Source of the DNA: an uncultured Lachnospiraceae bacterium
GTDB taxonomy: Bacteria; Bacillota; Clostridia; Lachnospirales; Lachnospiraceae
NCBI GenBank assembly: GCA_947178125.1
Contig: CAMWXB010000013.1
Span: forward strand, 1-64,000
Direction of reading: 5' to 3'
DNA length: 64,000 nt
This document shows positions 18,252 to 27,600 of the stretch, piece by piece. Both the position numbers and the translations under genes were made by a program. Within the stretch, counting starts at the first letter, position 1, and the number at the start of each line of letters is the position of its first letter. The notes beneath the pieces were generated by a model. That model searched no databases. It had not been told where the DNA came from and was given only the letters and a program-made list of their open reading frames with translations.

Positions 18252-18644
18252 TCAGACCAAACCAAGTTTTTTTAATGCCTGCTCAAATTTCTCCTGATCT
18301 ATCGGTTTACCGGAATAAATGGTACATCCCAGTTCAAACGCCATTTTTACATTGGCTTCATCGTTCAGCGCCGTCGTCATGATGACTTTGACTGCCTTAT
18401 CCTCCGGGATATTCCTTTCCTTCTCCAGATTCCGAATCCCTACAAGCGACTGATAGCCATCCATAACAGGCATCATGATGTCAAGACATATCAAGTCGTA
18501 AGGTTCACCGTCTTCCAAAGCCATCATGAAGGCATCTACCGCTTCCATACCGTCCACGGTCACATCGCATTCACCATACTTTGACAGAAAATTTACCATA
18601 AATTTTCTTGTGACAAAATCATCTTCGGCTAATAGAATTTTCAT
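18252..18644 (-). CDS. cheY: CheY-like single-domain response regulator
   Basis: A 130-residue receiver with the acidic pocket in LLAEDD, acceptor Asp55 in LICLDIMMPVMDG, the switch Thr in VIMTTA and the Lys in SGKPID. It lacks an output domain. Its place between cheB and cheA makes it the likely CheA target. Whether it acts on a flagellar motor cannot be told, because no motility gene is in view. Confidence 0.9.
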   Translation of the reverse strand: MKILLAEDDFVTRKFMVNFLSKYGECDVTVDGMEAVDAFMMALEDGEPYDLICLDIMMPVMDGYQSLVGIRNLEKERNIPEDKAVKVIMTTALNDEANVKMAFELGCTIYSGKPIDQEKFEQALKKLGLV

Positions 18645-18656
18645 ACCCTTTCTCCT

Positions 18657-19691
18657 TTACATATTATTTAATAACGCGTATGTTCTTCCTGCGATATCGC
18701 CCAGTTTTTCCTGATACATTACCGCACCCAGATCATAAGCGACCTTAGGCATTCCATAAACAACACAGGTGGACTCATCCTGCCCGATCGTTCTGGCTCC
18801 GGCCTGCCTCATGCTGAGGAGTCCCTTGCCGCCGTCACCACCCATGCCGGTCAGTATGATACCGACTGCATCTTTTCCCGCCGCTTTTGCAACCGATTCA
18901 AATAATACTTCAACAGACGGACAGTGGCCGTTTACTCTCGGCCCGGCTTTCACTTCCACCTGATAAGAACCGTTAACCTTGATGAGCCGCATATGTCTGT
19001 CTCCACCCGGAGCGATGAGCATATGGCCCGGAAGCACCCGGTCCCCGGTCTCCGCCTCCTTGACCTGAATCCTGCACTGGTCATTCAATCTCTTCGCATA
19101 CATTTCCGTAAATTTAGGCGGCATATGCTGCACACAGACAATACCCGGAATATCTGTCCTGAAATCTTTCACAACGGAATAGATTGCTTCTGTCCCACCG
19201 GTGGAAGCGCCGATCGCCACGACCAGATTGCTTCGGTAACTGGACAGATTCTGTTCCTGTTCCTGCTGTTTTACGACCGTCTTTTTAATATTGCTGATCC
19301 GGGCAGTCGATGCTATCTTGATCTTCACTAATAATTCGTTTCTAATAAAGTCTTCCAGCTGCGCTCTGCTCGACACCGCCGGCTTTGCCACAAAATCAAC
19401 AGCCCCTGCATTCATCGCATCGAATACCTTATCGCTCAGGGCGCTGATCACGACTACCGGCAGCGGATACTGAGGAATCAGTTTTCGCAAAAACTCAATA
19501 CCGCTCATTCGCGGAAGTTCTACATCCAATGTCATGACATCGGGTTTATGTAACAAAATAAGATCTCTTGCCTCGAATGGATCCTTTGCGGTTGCTACGA
19601 CCCTGATTGCCGGATCTTTGCTCAGATTCTGCACCAGAAGTTCCCTGAATACAATGGAATCCTCTACGATTAACACTTTAATTGGCTGCAT
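18657..19691 (-). CDS. cheB: Chemotaxis methylesterase CheB
   Basis: A 344-residue protein with an N-terminal receiver (Asp56 in TLDVELPRMSG) and a C-terminal methylesterase/deamidase. The catalytic Ser163 is in AIGASTGGTEAI, His189 in VCVQHMPP, and the Asp in ILTGMGGDGGKG. It removes methyl groups added by CheR to the MCP. It lies 5 nt after cheR and 12 nt before cheY, which implies one transcript. Confidence 0.96.
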   Translation of the reverse strand: MQPIKVLIVEDSIVFRELLVQNLSKDPAIRVVATAKDPFEARDLILLHKPDVMTLDVELPRMSGIEFLRKLIPQYPLPVVVISALSDKVFDAMNAGAVDFVAKPAVSSRAQLEDFIRNELLVKIKIASTARISNIKKTVVKQQEQEQNLSSYRSNLVVAIGASTGGTEAIYSVVKDFRTDIPGIVCVQHMPPKFTEMYAKRLNDQCRIQVKEAETGDRVLPGHMLIAPGGDRHMRLIKVNGSYQVEVKAGPRVNGHCPSVEVLFESVAKAAGKDAVGIILTGMGGDGGKGLLSMRQAGARTIGQDESTCVVYGMPKVAYDLGAVMYQEKLGDIAGRTYALLNNM

Positions 19692-19696
19692 AAATT

Positions 19697-20515
19697 CTAG
19701 CCCTCCCTCTTTCTGAATATCGATGGCTGAATGATCTGGAACGGTGTGCTGTTCCTGTCAATTGTCTCCGTTGTTCCAATAAAGAAGTATCCGCCTGGAA
19801 CCATCGCATCATATACACGCTGAACCAGGTCTCGTTTCGTATTGTCATCAAAATATATCATGACATTACGCAAAAATACCGTATGCAGTTTTTTCTTGAA
19901 GGGAAGCGGGTCCATTAGATTGAACTGTCTGAAAATGACTTCCCTCTTCAGTTCATCCGTCACCTGATACTGGCTTCCTCCTGCGACTGACTTGAAGAAA
20001 TGCCGTTTCCACTGTTCCGGAAGATTTTTAAGCTGCTCCGCGCTGTATATCCCTAACATTGCCTGCTGCAATACCTTTGTGGAAATATCCGTTGCCAGAA
20101 TTTTCTTATCCCACTGGTCTTTCTCCAGTCCAAAGAAATCCGCCAGAACCATTGCAATCATATACGGCTCTTCTCCCGTAGATGCTGCCCCGCACCAGAT
20201 GCGCAGGTCCTTGCTTGCCGCTTCCTTTGTTTTCAACCAGGGAAGCACTTCGCTTCTGAAATAGTCAAAATGTTCAAACTCCCGCATGAAATAGGTATGA
20301 TTTGTTGTCAGGAAATTCACTAAAATTTTTTCCTGTGTACCGGTCTTATCCCGTTCTACTACATCCATGAACTCATGATAATTATTCCAGCCATTCCGCT
20401 TCAGATAATTCTGAAGCCTTCCGTTTACAATGACCTTCTTCTGTCCCAGCTCTATTCCGTAGCGCTGCTTCATGAACACAGAAATTCTTTGTAGTTCCTC
20501 ATCTGTCATCATCAT
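19697..20515 (-). CDS. cheR: Chemotaxis methyltransferase CheR
   Basis: Methylates MCP glutamates with S-adenosylmethionine. An N-terminal helical domain (about 1-75) precedes the SAM-binding domain, with RIWCGAASTGEEPYMIA as the SAM motif and VFLRNVMIYFDD as the Asn-containing motif. At 272 residues it has the usual length, without TPR additions. GGGGG lies 9 nt before the first of three consecutive ATGs. It is the first gene of the compact che run; the 54 nt upstream are AT-rich, with a -10-like TATAAT but no clear -35. Confidence 0.95.
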   Translation of the reverse strand: MMMTDEELQRISVFMKQRYGIELGQKKVIVNGRLQNYLKRNGWNNYHEFMDVVERDKTGTQEKILVNFLTTNHTYFMREFEHFDYFRSEVLPWLKTKEAASKDLRIWCGAASTGEEPYMIAMVLADFFGLEKDQWDKKILATDISTKVLQQAMLGIYSAEQLKNLPEQWKRHFFKSVAGGSQYQVTDELKREVIFRQFNLMDPLPFKKKLHTVFLRNVMIYFDDNTKRDLVQRVYDAMVPGGYFFIGTTETIDRNSTPFQIIQPSIFRKREG

Positions 20516-20572
20516 CTTTCCATTCCCCCGAAAAAAAGATTTAGTATAAATATTTTATTATAAAACTCCCTT

Positions 20573-20713
20573 ACAGAATCGCCTCAAGCGATTCTGTTGT
20601 GACGGAGAATGGCTCACAGAGACATTCTCCGGTGTGAAGAAGGTTCGCCCGCGAACTGTAGAAGTTCTTAACGATGCGCCCATTGGCGCGAGTTTTAGAA
20701 CTTCTCTTCACAC
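20573..20713 (-). repeat. Nested-hairpin element, copy A
   Basis: A composite of stems abutting the stop codon of the 20714-21775 gene. The outer stem is GTGTGAAGA/TCTTCACAC (20632-20640 with 20705-20713). Inside it are GTTCGC-CC-GCGAAC (20643-20656) and AGAAGTTCT/AGAACTTCT (20660-20668 with 20697-20705), which encloses GCGCC-CATT-GGCGC (20676-20689). Outside it are GGAGAATG/CATTCTCC (20604-20630) and ACAGAATCGC/GCGATTCTGT (20573-20597). The same architecture recurs at 51.1-51.4 kb. The rest of the 20516-20713 gap is an AT-rich leader. Confidence 0.8.
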
Positions 20714-21775
20714 TTAGCACAGCTGTCTTGAAATCTTACGGCATATTGTATAAATATCGGGATTGAATTTCACACCCGCCTCATCCTTCATGATTGCAAG
20801 CGCTTCCTCTCTGCTGTGCGCATTTTTCGCAGTCAGATTCGTATAACGTTCCATAATCGTTACAATCTGGGCCGCAAGCGGAATTTTTTCCCCTTTCAAA
20901 TGTTCAGGGTACCCGCCGCCATCCCAGTTCTCATGATGGTAACGCGCAATATCAATTGCCGTACTGATAAACTCGTTATAATCATTACTGACATAGAGGT
21001 CGCTCAACAGCTGTGCACCGATATTCGTATGATTCTGCCGAATCTCCGTTTCTTCCTCGGACAGGTCTCCTTTTTTCTTTAAAATATCCATCGGGACGCC
21101 GATATTGCCGATATCGCAAAGAGGTGTCGCCAGTTCTATCGTATCCACATAACTGTCCGATATCTTATCTTCGAACAGGGGCGAAAGCTGCATGCCCTGT
21201 GCCAAAATTCCGCAGTTTCGGCGCAGCCGCTCCATATAATCATTTTCATAATCGCTGTTCTGCAAAGCGATATTTGCCAGTGCATACAGAATGTTCTTTT
21301 TCTCCAGTTCCATCTGCCTGAGCTGCTCGCTGACGGAAACCTGAAGCTTTCTGTTCGTTTCCATCAACTCGTTCTTCACTTCATAAAGCCGCAGATGAAC
21401 ACCCACGCGGGCCTGCACTACTTCTGGTATAAAAGGTTTCGTAATATAATCTTCTCCACCGAGCAGAAAACCTTCTACAATATCCATCGGATCGTCGAAC
21501 GCCGAAATAAAAATAACCGGGATATTAGCCGTTTTCGGATTTTTCTTCAAATGCCTGCATAACTCATAACCATCCATTCCCGGCATGGAAATATCCGTCA
21601 AGACCAATCTGGGAGAACACTCCTTTGCCATTTTCAATGCTTCTTCTCCGCTCTCTGCCAGAATGGGGGAGCACCCTAAGTCCTTGATAATTTCCTCCAG
21701 GACCAGCCGGTTCGTCTCCACATCATCCACAATGAGTATCCGTTCTCCGTCCAAACGTTCTGCTCCATATCCCAT
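20714..21775 (-). CDS. Receiver plus degenerate HD-GYP-domain protein
   Basis: A 353-residue protein: an N-terminal receiver with Asp61 in LVLTDISMPGMDG, a coiled linker (about 130-165), and an HD-GYP-type domain. HD-GYP enzymes hydrolyse cyclic di-GMP. Here the signature HDIGK reads CDIGN (Cys220) and the later ADxxDAL segment reads MERYTNLT, so several metal ligands are missing, although YHHENWDGGGYP is kept. The C-terminus also ends early, next to a nested-hairpin element. It is probably catalytically inactive and may act as a phosphorylation-dependent binding partner of the intact paralogue at 23379-24482. GAGGTGGAATAG precedes the ATG. Confidence 0.85.
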   Translation of the reverse strand: MGYGAERLDGERILIVDDVETNRLVLEEIIKDLGCSPILAESGEEALKMAKECSPRLVLTDISMPGMDGYELCRHLKKNPKTANIPVIFISAFDDPMDIVEGFLLGGEDYITKPFIPEVVQARVGVHLRLYEVKNELMETNRKLQVSVSEQLRQMELEKKNILYALANIALQNSDYENDYMERLRRNCGILAQGMQLSPLFEDKISDSYVDTIELATPLCDIGNIGVPMDILKKKGDLSEEETEIRQNHTNIGAQLLSDLYVSNDYNEFISTAIDIARYHHENWDGGGYPEHLKGEKIPLAAQIVTIMERYTNLTAKNAHSREEALAIMKDEAGVKFNPDIYTICRKISRQLC

Positions 21776-21807
21776 CTATTCCACCTCTTTCCGAAAACCG
21801 AAATTTT

Positions 21808-23229
21808 TTATAAAAAAGTATTTAATTCCTCGTATCCGGCGCTCACTTTCTCATAACTCTCTTTCTGGACCGCCATCTTTAACCGCAGAATAACGCGGCT
21901 CACTTCACGCGGCGCATCCTGCGTCAGCTGCCGGATCGTGTCCATGAACATCTCTGCTTTCTCCCAGTTCTCCATCTCCACACAGAGAATCAGTTTCGAA
22001 AGGTTCTTTTTCAATGCTTCTTTGTTCTCGGGCGTGCCATACTGCGTCACATGGTCCGAATCATCCTCTTCTGTACCCGGCGCGACCTCGAACAGATATG
22101 CGCTGCCGTCATCCGCCGGTGCGACCTCCGTATCTTCTCCTTCGCAGACGCCTACCCAGATAGAGAAAGAAAACGTACTTCCCTTGTTCTTCTCACTCTC
22201 CACTTCGATCTTACCGCCCATCAGCTCCACGAGCTGCTTGCAGATATTCAGGCCGAGACCCGTTCCGCCGTACTTTCGGGAAATCGAAGCGTCCACCTGT
22301 GAAAAACTCTGGAAAAGCTTATCCTTGTCAGCTTTATCAATACCAATCCCCGTGTCCTTCACAATGAAAAACAACTCTATTTTATCTTTTACTCTCGCCG
22401 TTCTGACAACCTCCACGGTAATCTTTCCGACTGCGGTAAATTTCAACGCATTGGACAGCAGATTGTTCAGAATCTGTATGATACGCAGTTCGTCACCGAC
22501 AACGTACTCCGGTATCTGCGGAGATACCGTCATAAAAAATCCGATACCCTTTTCTGTCAGTTTATTAATATGCTGATTCTTTACATAATCCAGCATACTC
22601 CGAAACTGGAACCGGCGCGGCTCCAGTGTGAACTTTCCTGCTTCCAGCTTGGAAAAGTCCAGAATATTATTAATAATTTTATTCATATCGCCACAGCAGC
22701 GTTCGATCAGCCGCAGCGCTTTCAATGTCTGTTCGTCCTGCACCGTTTCGAGCAATTCTTTCGTATTGCCGAGAATACCGTTTACCGGTGTCCGCAGTTC
22801 ATGCGTTACATTCGCAACAAACTCAGATTTGACCTTCAGCGCCTGCTCCGCTTCCTGCTTAACATGGGTAATTTCCCGGTTCAGATATTCTTTCTCCAGA
22901 ATATCATTGGCCATACAGATATAGGTGTTCTTCCGGTCTTCGCTCTCAATGATCCTTGTTTCCACCGGAAAACAGGTCAGATTCTTTCGATAGGCCACGA
23001 GATTACTTAACTCACTGCCGAACAGATACTCCGTTTCAAAGCCATCGCCTGTAGACTTAAAAGCTCCCGGAAAGATATCGCTGATACGCCTGCCGCACAA
23101 ATCTTCCTCGTACTCCAACTTCTTCTTTGCCGCAGCATTCGCATAAGAAATGATTCCCGTATGGTCAAATATAAAGACCATTTCCAACGCATCTTCTATC
23201 GGAAATGCGTGCCCCTCATTCCATTCCAT
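21808..23229 (-). CDS. PAS-domain histidine kinase
   Basis: A soluble 473-residue kinase with no membrane segment. An N-terminal PAS domain (about 10-115, MVFIFDHTGIISYANAAA) leads to a DHp domain with ANVTHELRTPVNGILG (His about 143). The ATPase has N box ILNNLLSNALKF, G1 DTGIGI and G2 GGTGLGLNI. The last 80 or so residues form a helical C-terminal domain without a receiver or an obvious Hpt motif. The receiver of the next gene, 32 nt downstream, is its likely target. The ATG at 23229 follows a run of six Gs with a 5-6 nt spacer and is preferred over the GTG at 23232. Confidence 0.9.
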   Translation of the reverse strand: MEWNEGHAFPIEDALEMVFIFDHTGIISYANAAAKKKLEYEEDLCGRRISDIFPGAFKSTGDGFETEYLFGSELSNLVAYRKNLTCFPVETRIIESEDRKNTYICMANDILEKEYLNREITHVKQEAEQALKVKSEFVANVTHELRTPVNGILGNTKELLETVQDEQTLKALRLIERCCGDMNKIINNILDFSKLEAGKFTLEPRRFQFRSMLDYVKNQHINKLTEKGIGFFMTVSPQIPEYVVGDELRIIQILNNLLSNALKFTAVGKITVEVVRTARVKDKIELFFIVKDTGIGIDKADKDKLFQSFSQVDASISRKYGGTGLGLNICKQLVELMGGKIEVESEKNKGSTFSFSIWVGVCEGEDTEVAPADDGSAYLFEVAPGTEEDDSDHVTQYGTPENKEALKKNLSKLILCVEMENWEKAEMFMDTIRQLTQDAPREVSRVILRLKMAVQKESYEKVSAGYEELNTFL

Positions 23230-23249
23230 CACAATCCCCCCTGTTCTAA

Positions 23250-23313
23250 CTCAACCTGCGAGTTTGGGCGCAAGCACAAACTTGCGGTTGAAAAATCTCT
23301 GATTTTTCAACCT
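23250..23313. repeat. Overlapping alternative hairpins, CTCAACCTGC-type repeat
   Basis: CAACCTGCGAGTTTG can pair imperfectly with CAAACTTGCGGTTG (to about 23290). The final GGTTG also belongs to a perfect 12-bp stem GGTTGAAAAATC/GATTTTTCAACC (loop TCT, to about 23313), so the two stems are mutually exclusive. The first 20 nt match the repeat seen at 13679 and 61984. Confidence 0.5.
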
Positions 23314-23335
23314 ATCCTCCCCAGATATGTTGAGA

Positions 23336-23368
23336 GGCAGCAAAAAATATCATAAGTATTTTGCTGCC
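23336..23368 (+). terminator. Terminator-like hairpin facing the plus strand
   Basis: GGCAGCAAAA and TTTTGCTGCC (10-bp stem, 13-nt loop) are followed on the plus strand by TACAATTTTTTT. The genes on both sides run on the minus strand, where the T-run would precede the stem. It may stop antisense transcription or act as a processing site. Confidence 0.4.
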
Positions 23369-23378
23369 TACAATTTTT

Positions 23379-24482
23379 TTATGAAAAATCAAACATCTTT
23401 ATTACTTCAACAATATTGAAGAAGTCTTCCTTTGCAAGCGCAAAACATTCCAGTACATCCGGGGAGAACTGACCGCACTCTCCATTCATGATCATATCAT
23501 ATGCCATACCATTCGCATATGCACTCTTATATACTCTGGGGCTTACCAGTGCATCATATACATCCGCAATGGCAACGACCTGCGTATAAATCGGAATCTC
23601 GTCACCTACGAGATGATCCGGGTATCCCTTGCCATCCCATCTTTCATGATGATAACGGCAGATATCATAAGCATAACGATAGAACTCACTGGTCTGATCC
23701 TTATAAGATTTCTCCAATATTTCACAGCCGATCGTCGTATGCGTTTTCATGACTTCAAACTCTTCCGATGTCAGACGGCCCGGTTTCAAAAGAATCGCAT
23801 CCGGGATACCGATCTTACCGATATCGTGCAGCGCTGACGCTCTGGAAATCTCATCGATCTGCTCCTGCGTGATACCATATTTCGGGAAATATTTCATAAG
23901 ATACTTCAACATGATCCTTGTAAAATACTTGATCCGTCTCGTATGCTCGCCTGTTTCCGCGCTTCTTGCTTCTACAACAGAACTGAGCGTATCGATCATG
24001 AACTCAGAATTTTCACGGATTTTCCGTTCCTGCTCCCTGATTTCCGCTTCCTGTTCTTTTAAGCGGACTTCCATGTTATACTTATGCTGGTACAAATCTA
24101 CAATATTCTTGCTTCTTCTTTTTACAATATGAGGGTAAAAAGGTTTATGTATAACATCTGCCACGCCATAAGAATATGCCTGATCTTCACTATCCAGCGC
24201 GTCCTCGCTCGTGATCAGGATGACCGGAATGTCATTCAGCATATTCTGGCCGTGCATGTACTCCAGCACACCAAAACCATCCATGATCGGCATTACGATA
24301 TCAAGCAGAACAAGTACAATGCGGTCGTTGCTCTTTAACTTTGCAACGGCATCTTCGCCGTTATCAGCTTCGAGCAGTTCGTATTTGCCGTCCTTGAACA
24401 TTTCTTTCAAGATCTCTCTGTTTACTTCCTCATCGTCAACAATTAAAATCTGCTGTTTTAATTTTTCCATCTCCTGTTCCAT
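23379..24482 (-). CDS. Receiver plus HD-GYP cyclic di-GMP phosphodiesterase
   Basis: A 367-residue response regulator whose output is a complete HD-GYP domain. The receiver acceptor lies in LLDIVMPIMDG (about Asp61). A charged coiled coil (about 138-160) joins it to the catalytic domain, with LHDIGKIGIP, KTHTTIG, YHHERWDGKGYP and ADVYDALVS all present. It should hydrolyse c-di-GMP when phosphorylated. The ATG at 24482 follows AGGAGATGGCC; the upstream ATG at 24488 overlaps the ribosome site. It is the first gene of the signalling cluster and has its own promoter candidate. Confidence 0.93.
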   Translation of the reverse strand: MEQEMEKLKQQILIVDDEEVNREILKEMFKDGKYELLEADNGEDAVAKLKSNDRIVLVLLDIVMPIMDGFGVLEYMHGQNMLNDIPVILITSEDALDSEDQAYSYGVADVIHKPFYPHIVKRRSKNIVDLYQHKYNMEVRLKEQEAEIREQERKIRENSEFMIDTLSSVVEARSAETGEHTRRIKYFTRIMLKYLMKYFPKYGITQEQIDEISRASALHDIGKIGIPDAILLKPGRLTSEEFEVMKTHTTIGCEILEKSYKDQTSEFYRYAYDICRYHHERWDGKGYPDHLVGDEIPIYTQVVAIADVYDALVSPRVYKSAYANGMAYDMIMNGECGQFSPDVLECFALAKEDFFNIVEVIKMFDFS

Positions 24483-24585
24483 GGCCATCTCCTGTCTTAT
24501 TTCTTCTCAAATAATCGTCATGATATTAATATCCGTATAACAAGGGCTTAGAATCCCTATTTTTGACGATTTCCCTATCACATCT

Positions 24586-24615
24586 AAAATACCATTTTTC
24601 AGTCAGGATTGTCAA
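24586..24615 (-). promoter_or_regulatory. Promoter of the HD-GYP/kinase/che cluster
   Basis: TTGACA (24610-24615) and TATTTT (24586-24591) are 18 nt apart on the minus strand, about 100 nt upstream of the HD-GYP start. The intervening leader holds no other feature I could recognise. Confidence 0.5.
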
Positions 24616-24665
24616 TAAAAAGACATGAAAATTCCCAGAAAATTATGGCAGGACACAATCAGCGT

Positions 24666-27600
24666 TCATCGATACAGAACATAATCCTGCATTTCATGCT
24701 TGAAACCGCTTACAGAAAGCGCTTCCACCGCATCCTCCGGATAATCCGTTACAACAATCCGTTTTCTGCCTGCATAGACTCTTCCTTTCTGAAAATCTTC
24801 CGCAAAAAGACACATGGCTTCTTTCAGACATTCCATATCAAAGACCCGCAGCGCTTTTCCCTGTCGCTCAAACAGCGCCGCCGGCAGGCCGCTTCTGAAT
24901 GCGGCCGCCGTTCCCGGAACGTTGGTAAATGCCATTCCCTGCTCATGCGGCAGAAGTTTTCCCCATGGCTGCATGGGATCTGCTGCATTGAGCCAGACCA
25001 GTTCTTCTCCCGGATTTTTGAGCCGTGCCGTTACCGCCTCAAAATCTTCTTTTCGAATGAACTGCGCCCCGGAAAGCCCCTCTACGAAATATCCTCTCCT
25101 GACCTGCCCGGTATACTCCTGCACGCGCAGAAGCGACAACGCCTCCTGCCAGGACATCCCGTAAGCGGCCGCCGTTTCTCTGCAAAGAATCAGATACCGG
25201 TCAAAACACGCTGTCATATGCTCCTGTACCGTCAGCGGGCGAAGCGGCCTCACCAGATCAAAACGTCCTGTATAAAACGCCTTCACACGCGCTCCCACCC
25301 GCTGTCTTGCCGCAGATTTCTCAAGTTTCTTCCGATTCAGCAAAAGTCTTACCGGTGCAAAACTGTCAGCATTCACGATGCCTTTTTCCATCAAAGAAAA
25401 CAGTATTTCATGGGGCGGCTCTCCGTCCAGCGCTCCGCCAAGCGTCTGTATGAAACTGGCTCCCCGCCTGAAAAGTATCTCCACTAACCGTCTTTCTTTC
25501 TCTGTAAGTATCTCCACAGGCGTTTCTTTCGTTCCTTCAGAAAATATTTCCGGCTCCCTGTTCCAGTCAATCCGTTCCGTACTTTCCAGACGGAGTCTGC
25601 CGCCCTTTTCCATATACCAGAAATATTCTCCGGTGGAAAGAATCTCATCCAACAGCTTTTCCTTATAGTTCTTTACCCTTCCGGGAAGCAGAAAATCTTC
25701 CAGGGCAGCGGCAGGCAAGGCAATTCCCGTAAGCGCAGAAAGCGCTGCCCGCAGACCGTCTTCCAGCGGCGCCGTCTGTCGGATGCGTGAAATCAGGAGT
25801 GCGGCGTAAGCTCCCGCCTTACAGGTGGTAATCTCCTCCCTGCGGTTCTTCAAAGTCCGTACTCTCGCCCGCTTATATAATGCCGCATGATAATAAACGC
25901 CGTCCTGTTCGACAATTTCCTTCCGCTCACACAATTCTGCCAATACGGCCAGAACATCCGCTTCCCGCCATCCGTAACGCTGTGCAGTCTGCACCGCGCT
26001 TGCCCCGCCGCGGTAACGCAGCATCCTGCGGACGATGTGCAGTACGGCATCCCGGCCGTTCGTTTCCGATTCCATCTCCGCAAAAGCCGCCTGATATTCC
26101 GCTTCCTGTTCCGCCGCAATCCAGAGACCCTGTTCCAGATAGACTGCCCGGCCTTCTTCCGCGAGTTTTTCCAGCCATTCTGCAAGGATATTTTCCGCCG
26201 GGTGTTCCCCTGTCGGGATATTTTTCACCGGAATGTCCAGTTCTCCCGCTGCCAGATCCCCTTCCGTCATCAGCAGAGAGTGCAGCTGTCTCTCGTCCTC
26301 CGGCAGCTTTTCCCGCTCCTGCGTCCGAAGAAGTTCTTTTTCTCCCGGAAGAATCAGTTCTTTCTCCTGCTGCAGGGCTTCTTCCACCGCCGCATGGATT
26401 TTCCGGGGTGTCGGCGCATAGTCATACATGACGGCGGCTTCCTGTGCCCATTGCAGCGGCAGAGACATGGGGGAAGGCGTATCCGTATAAATTTCCCGCA
26501 CCGTGACCAGTCCTGAGCGAATCCCGCAAAGCAGTTCTCTGACACCTTCCACATCCCATAACTGACGCATACACTCCTGCCGTGTTTCACGAATGAGCGG
26601 GTGGTCCTTTTCCCCAATGACCTGTTCCATCATCTCTGCGCTCCGTATCCGCTGCATCCACAAGGGCTGCCTGCCGTTCTTCCGTATCCCCATCATCAGC
26701 GCCCGTCCGCAGTTATGACGGAAAGCCACATTAAAAAGAGGCGTTTCCGGAAGCAGCGCCGCCAGAACCGGTTCCGCCAGTTCGGGCTGCAGCCTGTTAA
26801 GCAGTCTTTCCGGCAACGGTTTATCTCCATAGGAATACAGCAGAAAGCCGTCTTCCTCATCCACACTGCCCGCCTCAATTCCCATCTCGCTTCGGACAAG
26901 CTGTGCGGCGAGCATGGAAAGCGGCGCATTGATGCGCCTCCCGAAAACGGAATGGAACATGAGCTGGCTGTTGCCGGACTGGTCTTTAAAATGCTCCGCA
27001 ATGATCGTTTTATCGTCCGGCAGCACACCGGTCACTTCCATCTGTCTTTTCAGATACCCGGATGCAAGCATGGACGCCGACTCGTCAAGACCGAGCCTGT
27101 CAAGCGCCGCTTCCAGCCTGCCGCTTTCTTCCGCTTCCTGCAGAGAACGCAGAATACGGCCGAAAGCCTCTCCTGTCTCTTTCCCCCGGCCTTTCAGTTC
27201 TCCCTTCCAGAAAGGAAGCCTCGCGCCTTCGACGGGAGCCTGTGTCACCGTTACCGTATCCCGCCCGATATGGACGACTTTCCATCCAAAAGAGCCGAGA
27301 ATAAACCGGTCTCCCTTCTGGGTCTCGTAAACGAACTCTTCATCCGCCTCGCCTACCTTTACCCCTTCTTCCGTCCTGACCGTATAAAGGCCCTTGTCCG
27401 GAATCGTCCCGCCTGCGGAAACGGCCAGCATTCTGCTGTAACCGTCTCCTTCCACTTTCTCATGGAGCCTGTCATACAGAACTCTGGGCCTGACCGGAAC
27501 GTCCCGCTTATGCTCATAATCTCCCGCCAGCATTTCCAGTACGGATTTCACGTCCTCCTTCGTTACCTGACGGAAAGGCCATGCTCTGGGCAGAATCTCC

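Noticed and set aside
20516-20572. A cheR promoter
   Set aside because: A -10-like TATAAT is present, but no -35 stands at a usable distance.
23336-23368. Terminator of the intact HD-GYP gene
   Set aside because: On the minus strand the T-run is upstream of the stem, so the polarity is wrong for that gene.
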